From Candidatus Krumholzibacteriota bacterium (GTDB lineage: Bacteria > Krumholzibacteriota > Krumholzibacteriia > Krumholzibacteriales > Krumholzibacteriaceae), in contig DAOUUU010000006.1 in assembly GCA_030667985.1 (NCBI GenBank), positions 1-40,410 on the forward strand: a stretch of DNA of 40,410 nucleotides, in the 5' to 3' direction. Numbering within the stretch: position 1 is the stretch's first letter; the number at the start of each line of letters is the position of its first letter. The notes below the pieces were generated by a model. The model had not been told where the DNA came from, did not search any database, and saw only the letters and a program-made list of their open reading frames with translations. The translations under genes and the position numbers were made by a program. Below are positions 11,782-19,762 of the stretch, piece by piece.

Positions 11782-12609
11782 TCAATGGCTTAGCCTGAAG
11801 AACAGGACCATCGCGAGCCCGACCGGGATGAGATAGTAGGCGAAACGGTACAGCTTGCCTCTCTTCAGGACGCCGAGAAGGAGCTTGAAAGCAACGAGTC
11901 CGGAGAAAAATGCCACGAGCGCCCCGAGAATCAAGACCGGTATCCGGCCGTCGGAAATATCCATCGGCTCCATGAACATTTCTAGACATAGCGCTCCAAA
12001 TACCGCCGGTACCGAGAGAATGAATGAAAACTCTGCCGCCTCTTCGAATCCGAGTCCCAGAAGCAGGGCCGCCGTGATCGTCCAACCGCTCCGGGAACAT
12101 CCCGGTAAGACGGCGACAGCCTGAGCAGCGCCGATCACAAGCGCCATCCCAAGGGTCAGTCCCCTCTTCTCCCTTCGCATCCTCGAGAAGAGGAGAAACA
12201 CCCCGGTCGCGAGCAGCATGGATGAGACGAACCCGGGAGAATCGAAGGCTGCCGAGATCGAATCGTGTATAAAGAAACCTACGAGAACGATCGGGATACT
12301 TGCCACGATGATATAGGTTATGAAACGCAGATCGCCCGCCGTCGCCTCGGAGGTCCTGAACCCGGAGCTGGAGAAGATCCATGCAGATCGGATCAGCGAA
12401 CCGATCCTGCGGCGGTAGACATAGAGAACGGCGGCCAGGGTGCCGGCATGGACCGCCACCTCGAACATGACGCCCCCGAGCCCCCCCTCCCCACTCAGGT
12501 CTAACAATGTCTCTACGAGCACAAGATGACCCGACGAACTGACCGGCAGATACTCTGTGAGTCCCTGAACAATTGCGAGAAGTATCACTACCCAGAAACT
12601 CAGCTGCAT
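11782..12609 (-). CDS. uppP: Undecaprenyl-diphosphatase (BacA/UppP family)
   Basis: ..VVILLAIVQGLTEYLPVSSSGHLVLVETLLDL.., ..LPGCSRSGWTITAALLLGL.. are BacA/UppP signature motifs; multi-TM. Confidence 0.96.
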   Translation of the reverse strand: MQLSFWVVILLAIVQGLTEYLPVSSSGHLVLVETLLDLSGEGGLGGVMFEVAVHAGTLAAVLYVYRRRIGSLIRSAWIFSSSGFRTSEATAGDLRFITYIIVASIPIVLVGFFIHDSISAAFDSPGFVSSMLLATGVFLLFSRMRREKRGLTLGMALVIGAAQAVAVLPGCSRSGWTITAALLLGLGFEEAAEFSFILSVPAVFGALCLEMFMEPMDISDGRIPVLILGALVAFFSGLVAFKLLLGVLKRGKLYRFAYYLIPVGLAMVLFFRLSH

Positions 12610-12618
12610 AACATCCCC

Positions 12619-13443
12619 CTAACCACGAACGGGGCCAAAGTAAAATGCCAGGATCCCGAAGAACATACCAAGCTTTAGCAGACCGCTAACGAGAGCGGTC
12701 CTGCCTGATCTCAGAACGAGATATACCGATAGCACGAGTATGGGAACAACTGAACATGCCATTATCATTCCATATAAGGGACTGTAGAGTCCGATCAGGC
12801 TGGGCAGTGGAAAGGTGACGGCCAGTACTGCGAATATAAGAGCCGCCGCTATGAGAACGAACCGCTCGCCATGTACGATTGGCGCCGTCCTGGCGCCATA
12901 CTCCCTGTCCCCCCCGCAATCCTCAGTGTCCTTTACGAGCTCGCGTCCCATCACGAACAGAAAGGTATAGACCGCCGGGATGAGCCCTGTCGATATCCGG
13001 CCCGCCGCCAGCGCACCGAGAATAAAACCGGACGAGGAGACCAGGGCGACGAGCAGGTTCCCGGCCAGGTAAACCCGCTTGAACCTGGCCGAGTAAAGAT
13101 GAAGCAGAATGATCCAGGATACGATCCAGAGGCCCTGCTCCAGGGGCAGACGCACTCCGATCAAGAGTGATAGAAATACGCAGACGCAGTAAATCGACCA
13201 TGCCGCCGGAACTGAAAGGGCACCGGAAGGGATCGGCCTCCGGGGTTTGTTGATTCGGTCGATATCCCTGTCCTGAATATCGTTTATGACGTTTCCGGCA
13301 GCGGTCGCCGTAACGACTCCGGCGAGCAGCCACCAGGGGAAATCCACAGCCAGGGCCATGCGGTATCCGACCAGCGTCGAGAGGGTCGCTGCGGCGATAT
13401 TATGCGGCCGCGTGATACGTATAAGAGCTACAAGAATATGCAT
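12619..13443 (-). CDS. UbiA-superfamily prenyltransferase (resembles geranylgeranylglyceryl-phosphate geranylgeranyltransferase types)
   Basis: MHILVALIRITRPHNIAAATLSTLVGYRMA..NVINDIQDRDIDRINKPRRPIPSGALSVPAAW.. contains the NDxxDxxxD motif and RPIPSG. ATG at 13443 overlaps the upstream stop (ATGA). Confidence 0.85.
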   Translation of the reverse strand: MHILVALIRITRPHNIAAATLSTLVGYRMALAVDFPWWLLAGVVTATAAGNVINDIQDRDIDRINKPRRPIPSGALSVPAAWSIYCVCVFLSLLIGVRLPLEQGLWIVSWIILLHLYSARFKRVYLAGNLLVALVSSSGFILGALAAGRISTGLIPAVYTFLFVMGRELVKDTEDCGGDREYGARTAPIVHGERFVLIAAALIFAVLAVTFPLPSLIGLYSPLYGMIMACSVVPILVLSVYLVLRSGRTALVSGLLKLGMFFGILAFYFGPVRG

Positions 13444-15023
13444 CAGAAATCCAGTATCGCTTCGAGATAGAGGAACCAATCCTTCTCATCGAGATCCTGG
13501 GCACCTTCCTTGACGTGCCGCCAGCCTCCGCCCGCCCGTACATAAGATCCTGCTCCAAAATCGAACGTCCCGAACAGGGAGAGGAGCGTCTCCCTTTCCA
13601 CCTCGCCACTCGGAAACGCCGGACCGGGATCGGAGATCCTGTCCCATTCCCTCAGATCGTTCCCCTCGCCCTTCCGCACAAAGGCGGCCTCAAAAACGGC
13701 CTCTAAGCGGTAATGCAGGGGGGTCGAGATCCTCGCGTTCCAGCGATCGGCATCGGGACCGAGCGGGGAGCCGATGAGGAAATCGATCGATGGATCGCCG
13801 GAGCCCGTCACATACCTTGTGAAAAGGGAATCCTTGTGCGCGTACGTATAGATATCGATAAAAGTATATCCGGCGAGCAGTTCGATCTCCCGTCCGCCTA
13901 CGGTCACCATCGCCTCGGCCGTAAAGTTGAATCCGAGCCTGTTGGGCGCTGGCGGATCGGATTCATATTGAAAATCGTCTATGAGCAGCTCCCCGTAGAG
14001 AATCAATCCGCGGGTGACGGGCACCTTCAAATCGAGTCCCCATAGGATATTGTCGTCTTCGGCCTCGTTGTACTGATTTGCATAGAATATGCTGAACGGG
14101 AGGAGATAGGAAAATTCAACGTCCCTACCTGTATAGACGACCGTCTCTCCTACTCCCAGAAAGATCCCCCTGGGCAAACGGATCGTCAGGCGATGCCCTG
14201 AAAATCGCCGAGGAAACTCGGGATCCAGCAGCGCGTGCACGGCATGAAAACTCAATCGTCCGATCGAAAGCATCGCAGCGACATGATCGATAGAATGAGC
14301 CGTCTTCGACAAGAGGAGCCCTTCCTCCCTGCCACTACCCCAGTGCAGGTAGTCCCTCCCGGCACTGAACCTCCAACTATCACCCGATATGGAGATCACA
14401 CTCTTTTCGAACTCACTCACGAGCCCGCGCCAGGAGCGTTCCCTCGGACTCGGCTTCCCGCCCGATATGTTCGTCTCCCGCTCCGGACCAAGACGCCAGC
14501 TGTATACGACAGCCGCCGTGACCCGCTCACCCAGCCCAAGCAACAGCTCCGGCCTCGCCAGCCCCCAGACCTCCCCATCATTGCCGCCGATCTGCTTGCC
14601 CGCGAGAATCCCCGCTGGAACATCCAGCGCTATGTAATTCTCTCTTTCCTGATATAGAAGCAGGGGACTGTCCTCACGCTCGGCTGGAAGATCGGCCATG
14701 CTGACAAATTCCGCCTCGAGCCTCTCGAGCAGGAACTGCTTTCTCCGCGTAAGGATTCGTCCATCTGCCTCGACGGCTGATAGAATTCTCTCGACATAGA
14801 GTTCCACTTCCCTCCTCGAATAAGGAGTCGTCGGTCCGAGATCTACGTATCCGGCGAGCTGGAAAGAGCGAAGGGCAGGGTAGACCCAGCTATCCGGCAG
14901 GATAGTCTCATCCGAGGAAAGAGCGGCTTGCGGACAGACGGACAAGAAAAAACCGGCGGCGAGGGCCGTCACCGGTGATCTGATGAATCTAATTACACTG
15001 GTATGTCGTATCGAGAACCTCAT
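13443..15023 (-). CDS. Outer-membrane beta-barrel protein, capsule assembly Wzi-like
   Basis: Signal-peptide-like N-terminus (..VTALAAGFFLSVCPQAALSS), then ..LPDSWVYPALRSFQLAGYVDLGPTTPYSRREVELYVERIL.. and alternating amphipathic strands; ends in F. Confidence 0.7.
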   Translation of the reverse strand: MRFSIRHTSVIRFIRSPVTALAAGFFLSVCPQAALSSDETILPDSWVYPALRSFQLAGYVDLGPTTPYSRREVELYVERILSAVEADGRILTRRKQFLLERLEAEFVSMADLPAEREDSPLLLYQERENYIALDVPAGILAGKQIGGNDGEVWGLARPELLLGLGERVTAAVVYSWRLGPERETNISGGKPSPRERSWRGLVSEFEKSVISISGDSWRFSAGRDYLHWGSGREEGLLLSKTAHSIDHVAAMLSIGRLSFHAVHALLDPEFPRRFSGHRLTIRLPRGIFLGVGETVVYTGRDVEFSYLLPFSIFYANQYNEAEDDNILWGLDLKVPVTRGLILYGELLIDDFQYESDPPAPNRLGFNFTAEAMVTVGGREIELLAGYTFIDIYTYAHKDSLFTRYVTGSGDPSIDFLIGSPLGPDADRWNARISTPLHYRLEAVFEAAFVRKGEGNDLREWDRISDPGPAFPSGEVERETLLSLFGTFDFGAGSYVRAGGGWRHVKEGAQDLDEKDWFLYLEAILDF

Positions 15024-16174
15024 TCGGAAGTTTGCGCGTCTTCTCGCGATACAGGCGATGATTTCATGGCGGCCATCCGGTAATACTCCCTCGCCTTCTG
15101 CTTGTTATCCTGTTTCTCGTAACTGATCCCCATGCTGAACAGCACTTTCGGATCAGCCGGGTTGATCTCCTTGACCTTCTTGAAATATTCGAGCGCCTTT
15201 CTCGGCTCCTCCACTCTGCTGAAACACTCGCCGATGTAGTAGAGTATCGTCGCATTGCCCGGATTCAGCATGGCCGCGCTCTGCAGGAATTTGAGGGCTT
15301 TACCGTACACACCCTTCCTGAAATAGAGCAGCCCCATGTAAAACAGGGCATTCACATTATCGGGCTCGAGCTTTAGTATTCTCCTGAATTCATCCTTTGC
15401 GTCCTCGTACTGACCCTCGTTCACCAACGCGACTCCCAGGTTATAGTGCCCCTCCACACTGGCCGGATCGAGTTCCAAGCCGATGCGAAACTCCTTGATC
15501 GCCTGGTCTCGCACTCCCTGGTCGCCGTAGAGGGCCCCCAGATTGAAATGAGCTTCCGCATTCTTCGGGTTGTGATGAACCGCCTTGCGAAACTGCTGCA
15601 GCGCCGCGCTTCTCCGGCCTGAAAGATCGAGGATGTATCCAAGATTCGTGTAAGATTTCCAATGTGTGGGATCGATCGAGATCGCCGTACGGTATTCCTG
15701 TTCGGCCTCTTCGAACATATGTATTTTTGTGTAGGCGACACCAAGACGATAATAGCATTCAGGATTGTCCGGCTCTATTGAGATCGCCCTCTTATGGGTC
15801 TCTATTGCATCGTCGAATCTGCCCTGTATCTCCCTCAGCCTTCCCGCCATGTAGACCGGAAGAGCAATATCCGGCACGAGGGCATGGAGCATCTTGTATC
15901 CATCCATCGCGAGATCATACCTGCCGATGCTCTCGAGCATCGTGCAGGCTTCGCGCAGGATGAATTCGTCCAGGTCATCAATCGTGAGCAGAGCCCCAAG
16001 AAGATCCTCGCAAGCTTTACTGTTCCTGGTCCTCAGATTGTGGTGGGCGAGCTCGAGGATCTCGTCAGGGCGGGCCGATCCTTGTGTATACCGTTTCTTG
16101 AGCCTCGATACCTCTCTTGAATCCTCGGTCGGTTCACCCCTTGCGAGCTCCATCAGCTTATCCCACCGCAGCAC
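15020..16174 (-). CDS. Tetratricopeptide repeat protein
   Basis: Multiple TPR units (..PECYYRLGVAYTKIHMFEEAEQEYRTAISIDPTHWKSYTNLGYIL..). The ORF track starts at a TTG (16201). AGGAGG placed 6 nt before the GTG at 16174 suggests that start instead. Confidence 0.85.
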   Translation of the reverse strand: MLRWDKLMELARGEPTEDSREVSRLKKRYTQGSARPDEILELAHHNLRTRNSKACEDLLGALLTIDDLDEFILREACTMLESIGRYDLAMDGYKMLHALVPDIALPVYMAGRLREIQGRFDDAIETHKRAISIEPDNPECYYRLGVAYTKIHMFEEAEQEYRTAISIDPTHWKSYTNLGYILDLSGRRSAALQQFRKAVHHNPKNAEAHFNLGALYGDQGVRDQAIKEFRIGLELDPASVEGHYNLGVALVNEGQYEDAKDEFRRILKLEPDNVNALFYMGLLYFRKGVYGKALKFLQSAAMLNPGNATILYYIGECFSRVEEPRKALEYFKKVKEINPADPKVLFSMGISYEKQDNKQKAREYYRMAAMKSSPVSREDAQTSE

Positions 16175-16222
16175 TGCCACCCTCCTCTTTGATGATATCA
16201 AGACGTAGGATTTCTTGCTGGT

Positions 16223-16252
16223 AGGCTAGAACAGTGCAGCACCTCATGTCAA
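16223..16252 (-). promoter_or_regulatory. Putative promoter for the TPR/Wzi/UbiA/UppP operon
   Basis: Reverse strand perfect TTGACA, 18-nt spacer, weak -10 TAGCCT. The spacer contains GCTGCACTGT. Confidence 0.3.
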
Positions 16253-16321
16253 GGTTAATCTATGAAATGTATCCGACGGATGTTGAAGTAATTAAGGGAG
16301 TTGAAGCGGGAAATGGGTGTT

Positions 16322-16750
16322 TCATCTCCAGTATCTGTATGAGGTCGGATACTGGTACTGGTTGTACTGGATCCTGAGGAACAGCTTATCGCTGGGACGG
16401 TAGGTGAGATCGATATTTGGAAGGAACAGCTGCGGCTTCTGATCGACCTGGTGCCCTGCGAGCATAGAGCGTATGCCGACATCCCAGCGCAGGGTCAACG
16501 ATGGCCTCAACTTGAGAGAAAAGTGACCCATGTAGTATCCCATACCTGCGGAGCCGTATCCGTCGCTCGACATGTAGCTGAATCCCATCGAAGAATTGAA
16601 ATCGAGACCCGGCACGTGGAGGAAACCGACCGCCGAGCCGACATTGAGATAATCGCTGAACACGCTGGTTGCATCGACCGTCTCCTGGGCATATAGAGGC
16701 ATGGAAAAGCAGATGAGCATTGTCACCGCTGCCATGGTCCTCGATATCAT
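16322..16750 (-). CDS. Small secreted, probably outer-membrane beta-strand-rich protein
   Basis: Signal peptide MISRTMAAVTMLICFSMPLYAQ, then alternating strands ..HFSLKLRPSLTLRWDVGIRSML..FLPNIDLTYRPSDKLFLRIQYNQYQ... ATG at 16750 overlaps the upstream regulator stop (ATGA). Confidence 0.7.
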   Translation of the reverse strand: MISRTMAAVTMLICFSMPLYAQETVDATSVFSDYLNVGSAVGFLHVPGLDFNSSMGFSYMSSDGYGSAGMGYYMGHFSLKLRPSLTLRWDVGIRSMLAGHQVDQKPQLFLPNIDLTYRPSDKLFLRIQYNQYQYPTSYRYWR

Positions 16751-17121
16751 GTTTCGGCCCTCGATCCGTTCTCTTCGAGCAACTCCCTGATCTTTTCCTT
16801 GAGCGGCCCGAGATCCATCGACTTGACGATATAGGCGTCTGCGGCCCATGTCTGAAAATTGTCCTTGTAGACAGAGTATGCGGAATTGATGATAACCGGC
16901 AGATCTTTTCTGTACTCTACGATCTTGAGCAGGCATTCGATACCGCTCTCCTCGCCGAGCTTTATATCGAGAACAATGAGATCGGGCTGCTCTTTCTCCA
17001 GGATCTCGATCGCCTCATCGATCGTCGCCGCTGAAAACGCCTTATAGCCCTCTCTCTCCAGCTCCTCGCTGTAGAGTTTCCTTACATTCACCTCATCGTC
17101 GACTACGAGGATCTTCGCCAT
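16747..17121 (-). CDS. Single-domain (CheY-like) response regulator
   Basis: MAKILVVDDEVNVRKLYSEELEREGYKAFSA..PDLIVLDIKLGEESGIECLLKI..PVIINSAYSVYKDNFQTWAADAYIVKSMDLGPLKEKI; acidic pocket DD, phosphoacceptor D and K are present. Confidence 0.92.
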   Translation of the reverse strand: MAKILVVDDEVNVRKLYSEELEREGYKAFSAATIDEAIEILEKEQPDLIVLDIKLGEESGIECLLKIVEYRKDLPVIINSAYSVYKDNFQTWAADAYIVKSMDLGPLKEKIRELLEENGSRAET

Positions 17122-17218
17122 ACTCCTTCCCCCTTACAACAAAAGCCGTGATTCGTATCGAACCCCGGCTTCAATATTCACACGTCGACGCGCTATGGTC
17201 AAGAAATTTCAGGCGGTC

Positions 17219-18388
17219 TTAATCCTTCTTTACCTTGATCTGCAGAAGAAGTTCGACCTGCACATCCTTCCCTATGTCATCCACCGATATCTCCAAAGGC
17301 ACCTTTATAGTCTTCTTCTCTTTGGTCAGGACCGCAGAAGCTATCCCAGAGCCCTGCTCTTTCGAAGCCTCGCAGGCCTCCTTCACCGGCTTTGGCCGTT
17401 TCGGTTTCGCTTTTGGCTTGCTGATGGAGGGCTTCTCCAGAGGATTGACGATGATCTCGATATCCTTCTCATCCTTCTCTCCCACCTGCTCCTCCGGTTC
17501 CTCGTCTCGATCCTTTCCGGCTCCACTGCCGTTCAGATCGACTACATGACCGTACTCCTCGTACCCGCCCCTCGTTGCCCCCAAATCCATACCTTGCCGG
17601 TCGGAGTCCTCCTCGGTCAGTACGCTATCCACAAACTCAGAAACAGACTCGTGTTCCTCTTCCTTCTTCTCTGCTTTATTTAGAGACTCACTCTCATCTA
17701 TCTCGGAGTTATTTATTCCCGATGTTCCTTTCGCAACGACCTCGACATCGATCTCCTCTTCCACCCTGCTCTCCTCGACCTCTCCAAAACCCTTTACGTT
17801 CTTCAGATCTTCACGGATCTTACGGAAAACGAGTTGGGCGATCCCTTCAAAGGTCTCATAGACTCCCTCGCCCGTCGACGCGACGGCGTCGAATGAGGGA
17901 GCGCCCAGATCGTTCAATTCCGTCTCGAGCGTCTCGCTATCCATCGTGTCGGGCAGATCGCGCTTGTTGTACTGTATGACCCAGGGAACCTCGCTCAAAG
18001 ACATTCCGATCTCGTTCAGATTCTCTTCCAGGTTCTTGAGGCTCTCCTTGTTTTCGGATATCCTGTCGGAGGCGGAATCGGCCACGAATATGATGGCGTC
18101 GACTCCCTTGAGCACCAGCTTTCTCGTAGCGTTGTAGTAGACCTGTCCAGGAACTGTATAGAGTAGGAATCTCGTCTTCAGTCCGTTGATCTCGCCGATC
18201 TCGATCGGCAGGAAATCGAAGAAGAGCGTCCGGTCGGTGCGCGTCTTCATCGAGACCATCTTGCCCTTGTTCTCCTTGGGCATCTTCGCATAGATGCTCT
18301 CTAGATTCGTCGTCTTTCCGCTGAGTCCAGCACCGTAATAGACGATCTTGATGTTGACTTCGCCGCTTGCGTAATTGTAGACTGCCAT
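17219..18388 (-). CDS. MglA-type small Ras-like GTPase with a long acidic C-terminal extension
   Basis: MAVYNYASGEVNIKIVYYGAGLSGKTTNLESIY.. (P-loop), ..LLYTVPGQVYYNATRKLVLKGVDAIIFVADS.., ..VIQYNKRDLPD... The domain ends near residue 195; about 190 more residues follow. The ORF-track start at 18460 is probably too long. Confidence 0.9.
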   Translation of the reverse strand: MAVYNYASGEVNIKIVYYGAGLSGKTTNLESIYAKMPKENKGKMVSMKTRTDRTLFFDFLPIEIGEINGLKTRFLLYTVPGQVYYNATRKLVLKGVDAIIFVADSASDRISENKESLKNLEENLNEIGMSLSEVPWVIQYNKRDLPDTMDSETLETELNDLGAPSFDAVASTGEGVYETFEGIAQLVFRKIREDLKNVKGFGEVEESRVEEEIDVEVVAKGTSGINNSEIDESESLNKAEKKEEEHESVSEFVDSVLTEEDSDRQGMDLGATRGGYEEYGHVVDLNGSGAGKDRDEEPEEQVGEKDEKDIEIIVNPLEKPSISKPKAKPKRPKPVKEACEASKEQGSGIASAVLTKEKKTIKVPLEISVDDIGKDVQVELLLQIKVKKD

Positions 18389-18638
18389 TCCCTTTTCCTC
18401 ACTTTTTACATCGGGGGGGGTCTTCCCTCCCGCTCTCTCGTTGCACAGACAAGGAAGCAATATCCATGAGCAGGTAATTCTTTATCATACCTTCAGATGC
18501 TAACACAGTTCATAGAATTCAGGAAGCCACCCCCCAGCATAAGTCTTTGCGCGCAAGGAATGTGCCATACGGACAGGGCGCAAGCGGTTTTGTAATCCTT
18601 TATCCCTGCTTCAATTATACAAAAAGTTTTTACAGTGT

Positions 18639-18668
18639 AAAAAACCCTTTCTCGAATAAGAGAAAGGG
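18639..18668 (-). terminator. Rho-independent terminator after the small lipoprotein gene
   Basis: Reverse strand CCCTTTCTC-TTATTC-GAGAAAGGG-TTTTTT: perfect 9-bp stem, 6-nt loop, then T6. Confidence 0.9.
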
Positions 18669-18725
18669 CTGTGAAATTTGCAATTGTAGAGTGTTGCTCC
18701 GGGGCCGGATATCGCCCCTATGCCT

Positions 18726-19076
18726 CTAGTTCGTACTTCCGGTACATTCGGCTCCCCTGCAATCGAGCACGACCGTCGTGACATTACCGTCACTCACCGA
18801 GAAATCGAGAGACCAGCACCAGTAATTATCCTCGTCCATCGCGTTGCTGCGCGCGAATAGAGAGTGAGGTCCGCTAGCGATATCGAAAGTCACCGCCTCC
18901 TCGCTCGAGATGATATTCATGAAATTATCATCCACCCAGACCCAGACTTCGAAGGTCAAACAATATTCGCATGAGATCGTGACTCCGGTAGCCTGCACTT
19001 CCACTGCTTCATCGCAGCCGCTGGTGAATGTCAAAAGTGCTATTGTCAATAAAAGTAAAACACCCACCCGCTTCAT
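18726..19076 (-). CDS. Small lipoprotein
   Basis: MKRVGVLLLLTIALLTFTSGCDEAVEV..; lipobox TSGC; AGGAGG RBS upstream of the ATG at 19076. The ORF-track start at 19175 is too long. Confidence 0.75.
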   Translation of the reverse strand: MKRVGVLLLLTIALLTFTSGCDEAVEVQATGVTISCEYCLTFEVWVWVDDNFMNIISSEEAVTFDIASGPHSLFARSNAMDEDNYWCWSLDFSVSDGNVTTVVLDCRGAECTGSTN

Positions 19077-19249
19077 CGAAACCTCCTGTATCCGGACTAT
19101 ATCATAAGACGACTCATAAGGATAGAATAGATCACCCTTCCCTGGAAATGTAACAAACGGCAGGATATCCCACAACTGAAAAATTTTTAAGTTGCGCTTC
19201 TCGCGGCGGAACTACCTGGCAGAATTCTGATGGAATGGATCCGGGGGGT

Positions 19250-19672
19250 CTAATCGGAAAGCGTTTCGCCGCACCAGGGACAATAGCGGTAGATCTGATT
19301 GACCTTCTTCCCGCAGGAGCAGTAGCGTCTGCCGAGTTCGGATTGGCCCTCCACATCATACTTCAGCGGATCGCTCATCAGATCACGCAGCCTGTCGTAG
19401 AGTTCCTGCCCCTTGGAGAGGACGAATTCGTGTTTTTTGTCCGCGATGACGACGACCTTTGGATGTATCTCTCCACCTTCGATCTTCAGATCGCTGATAT
19501 GGCAGAGATCGATGGTAAGATCCTTCATCCCGAACGAAGCATCGAGCGGCGATACCTGGAAATTGAGGGATCGGTCCGTCAACTCGATCATACCCCGTGC
19601 GGCGATCAGCTTACTCACGAAATAAATCGCTTTTTGCATGAAAATCGTCGTTTGCATCGAAACTTGCAACAT
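19250..19672 (-). CDS. Hypothetical protein: GRAM/PH-like N-terminal region plus C-terminal zinc ribbon
   Basis: GGAGGAGAT RBS before the ATG at 19672; ..IELTDRSLNFQVSPLDASFGMKDLTIDLCHISDLKIEGGEIHPKVVVIADKKHEFVLSKG.. then RYCSCGKKVNQIYRYCPWCGETL. Confidence 0.65.
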   Translation of the reverse strand: MLQVSMQTTIFMQKAIYFVSKLIAARGMIELTDRSLNFQVSPLDASFGMKDLTIDLCHISDLKIEGGEIHPKVVVIADKKHEFVLSKGQELYDRLRDLMSDPLKYDVEGQSELGRRYCSCGKKVNQIYRYCPWCGETLSD

Positions 19673-19762
19673 TATCTCCTCCCTGGGTTGTTCTTCCGAT
19701 TGATTGCCAGAAACGTGCCATTGCTATACGCTTGACATGGCACCGTCTACCGCTTTATCCTC

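Noticed and set aside
16751-16936. N-terminal extension of the 204-aa track ORF
   Set aside because: Overlaps the response regulator in another frame; the signal peptide begins at M63 (16750) at an ATGA junction.
18413-18420. G8 homopolymer upstream of the MglA gene as a phase-variation tract
   Set aside because: Lies outside the likely coding start at 18388; only 8 nt and not clearly in a promoter spacer. Could not be tested without population reads.
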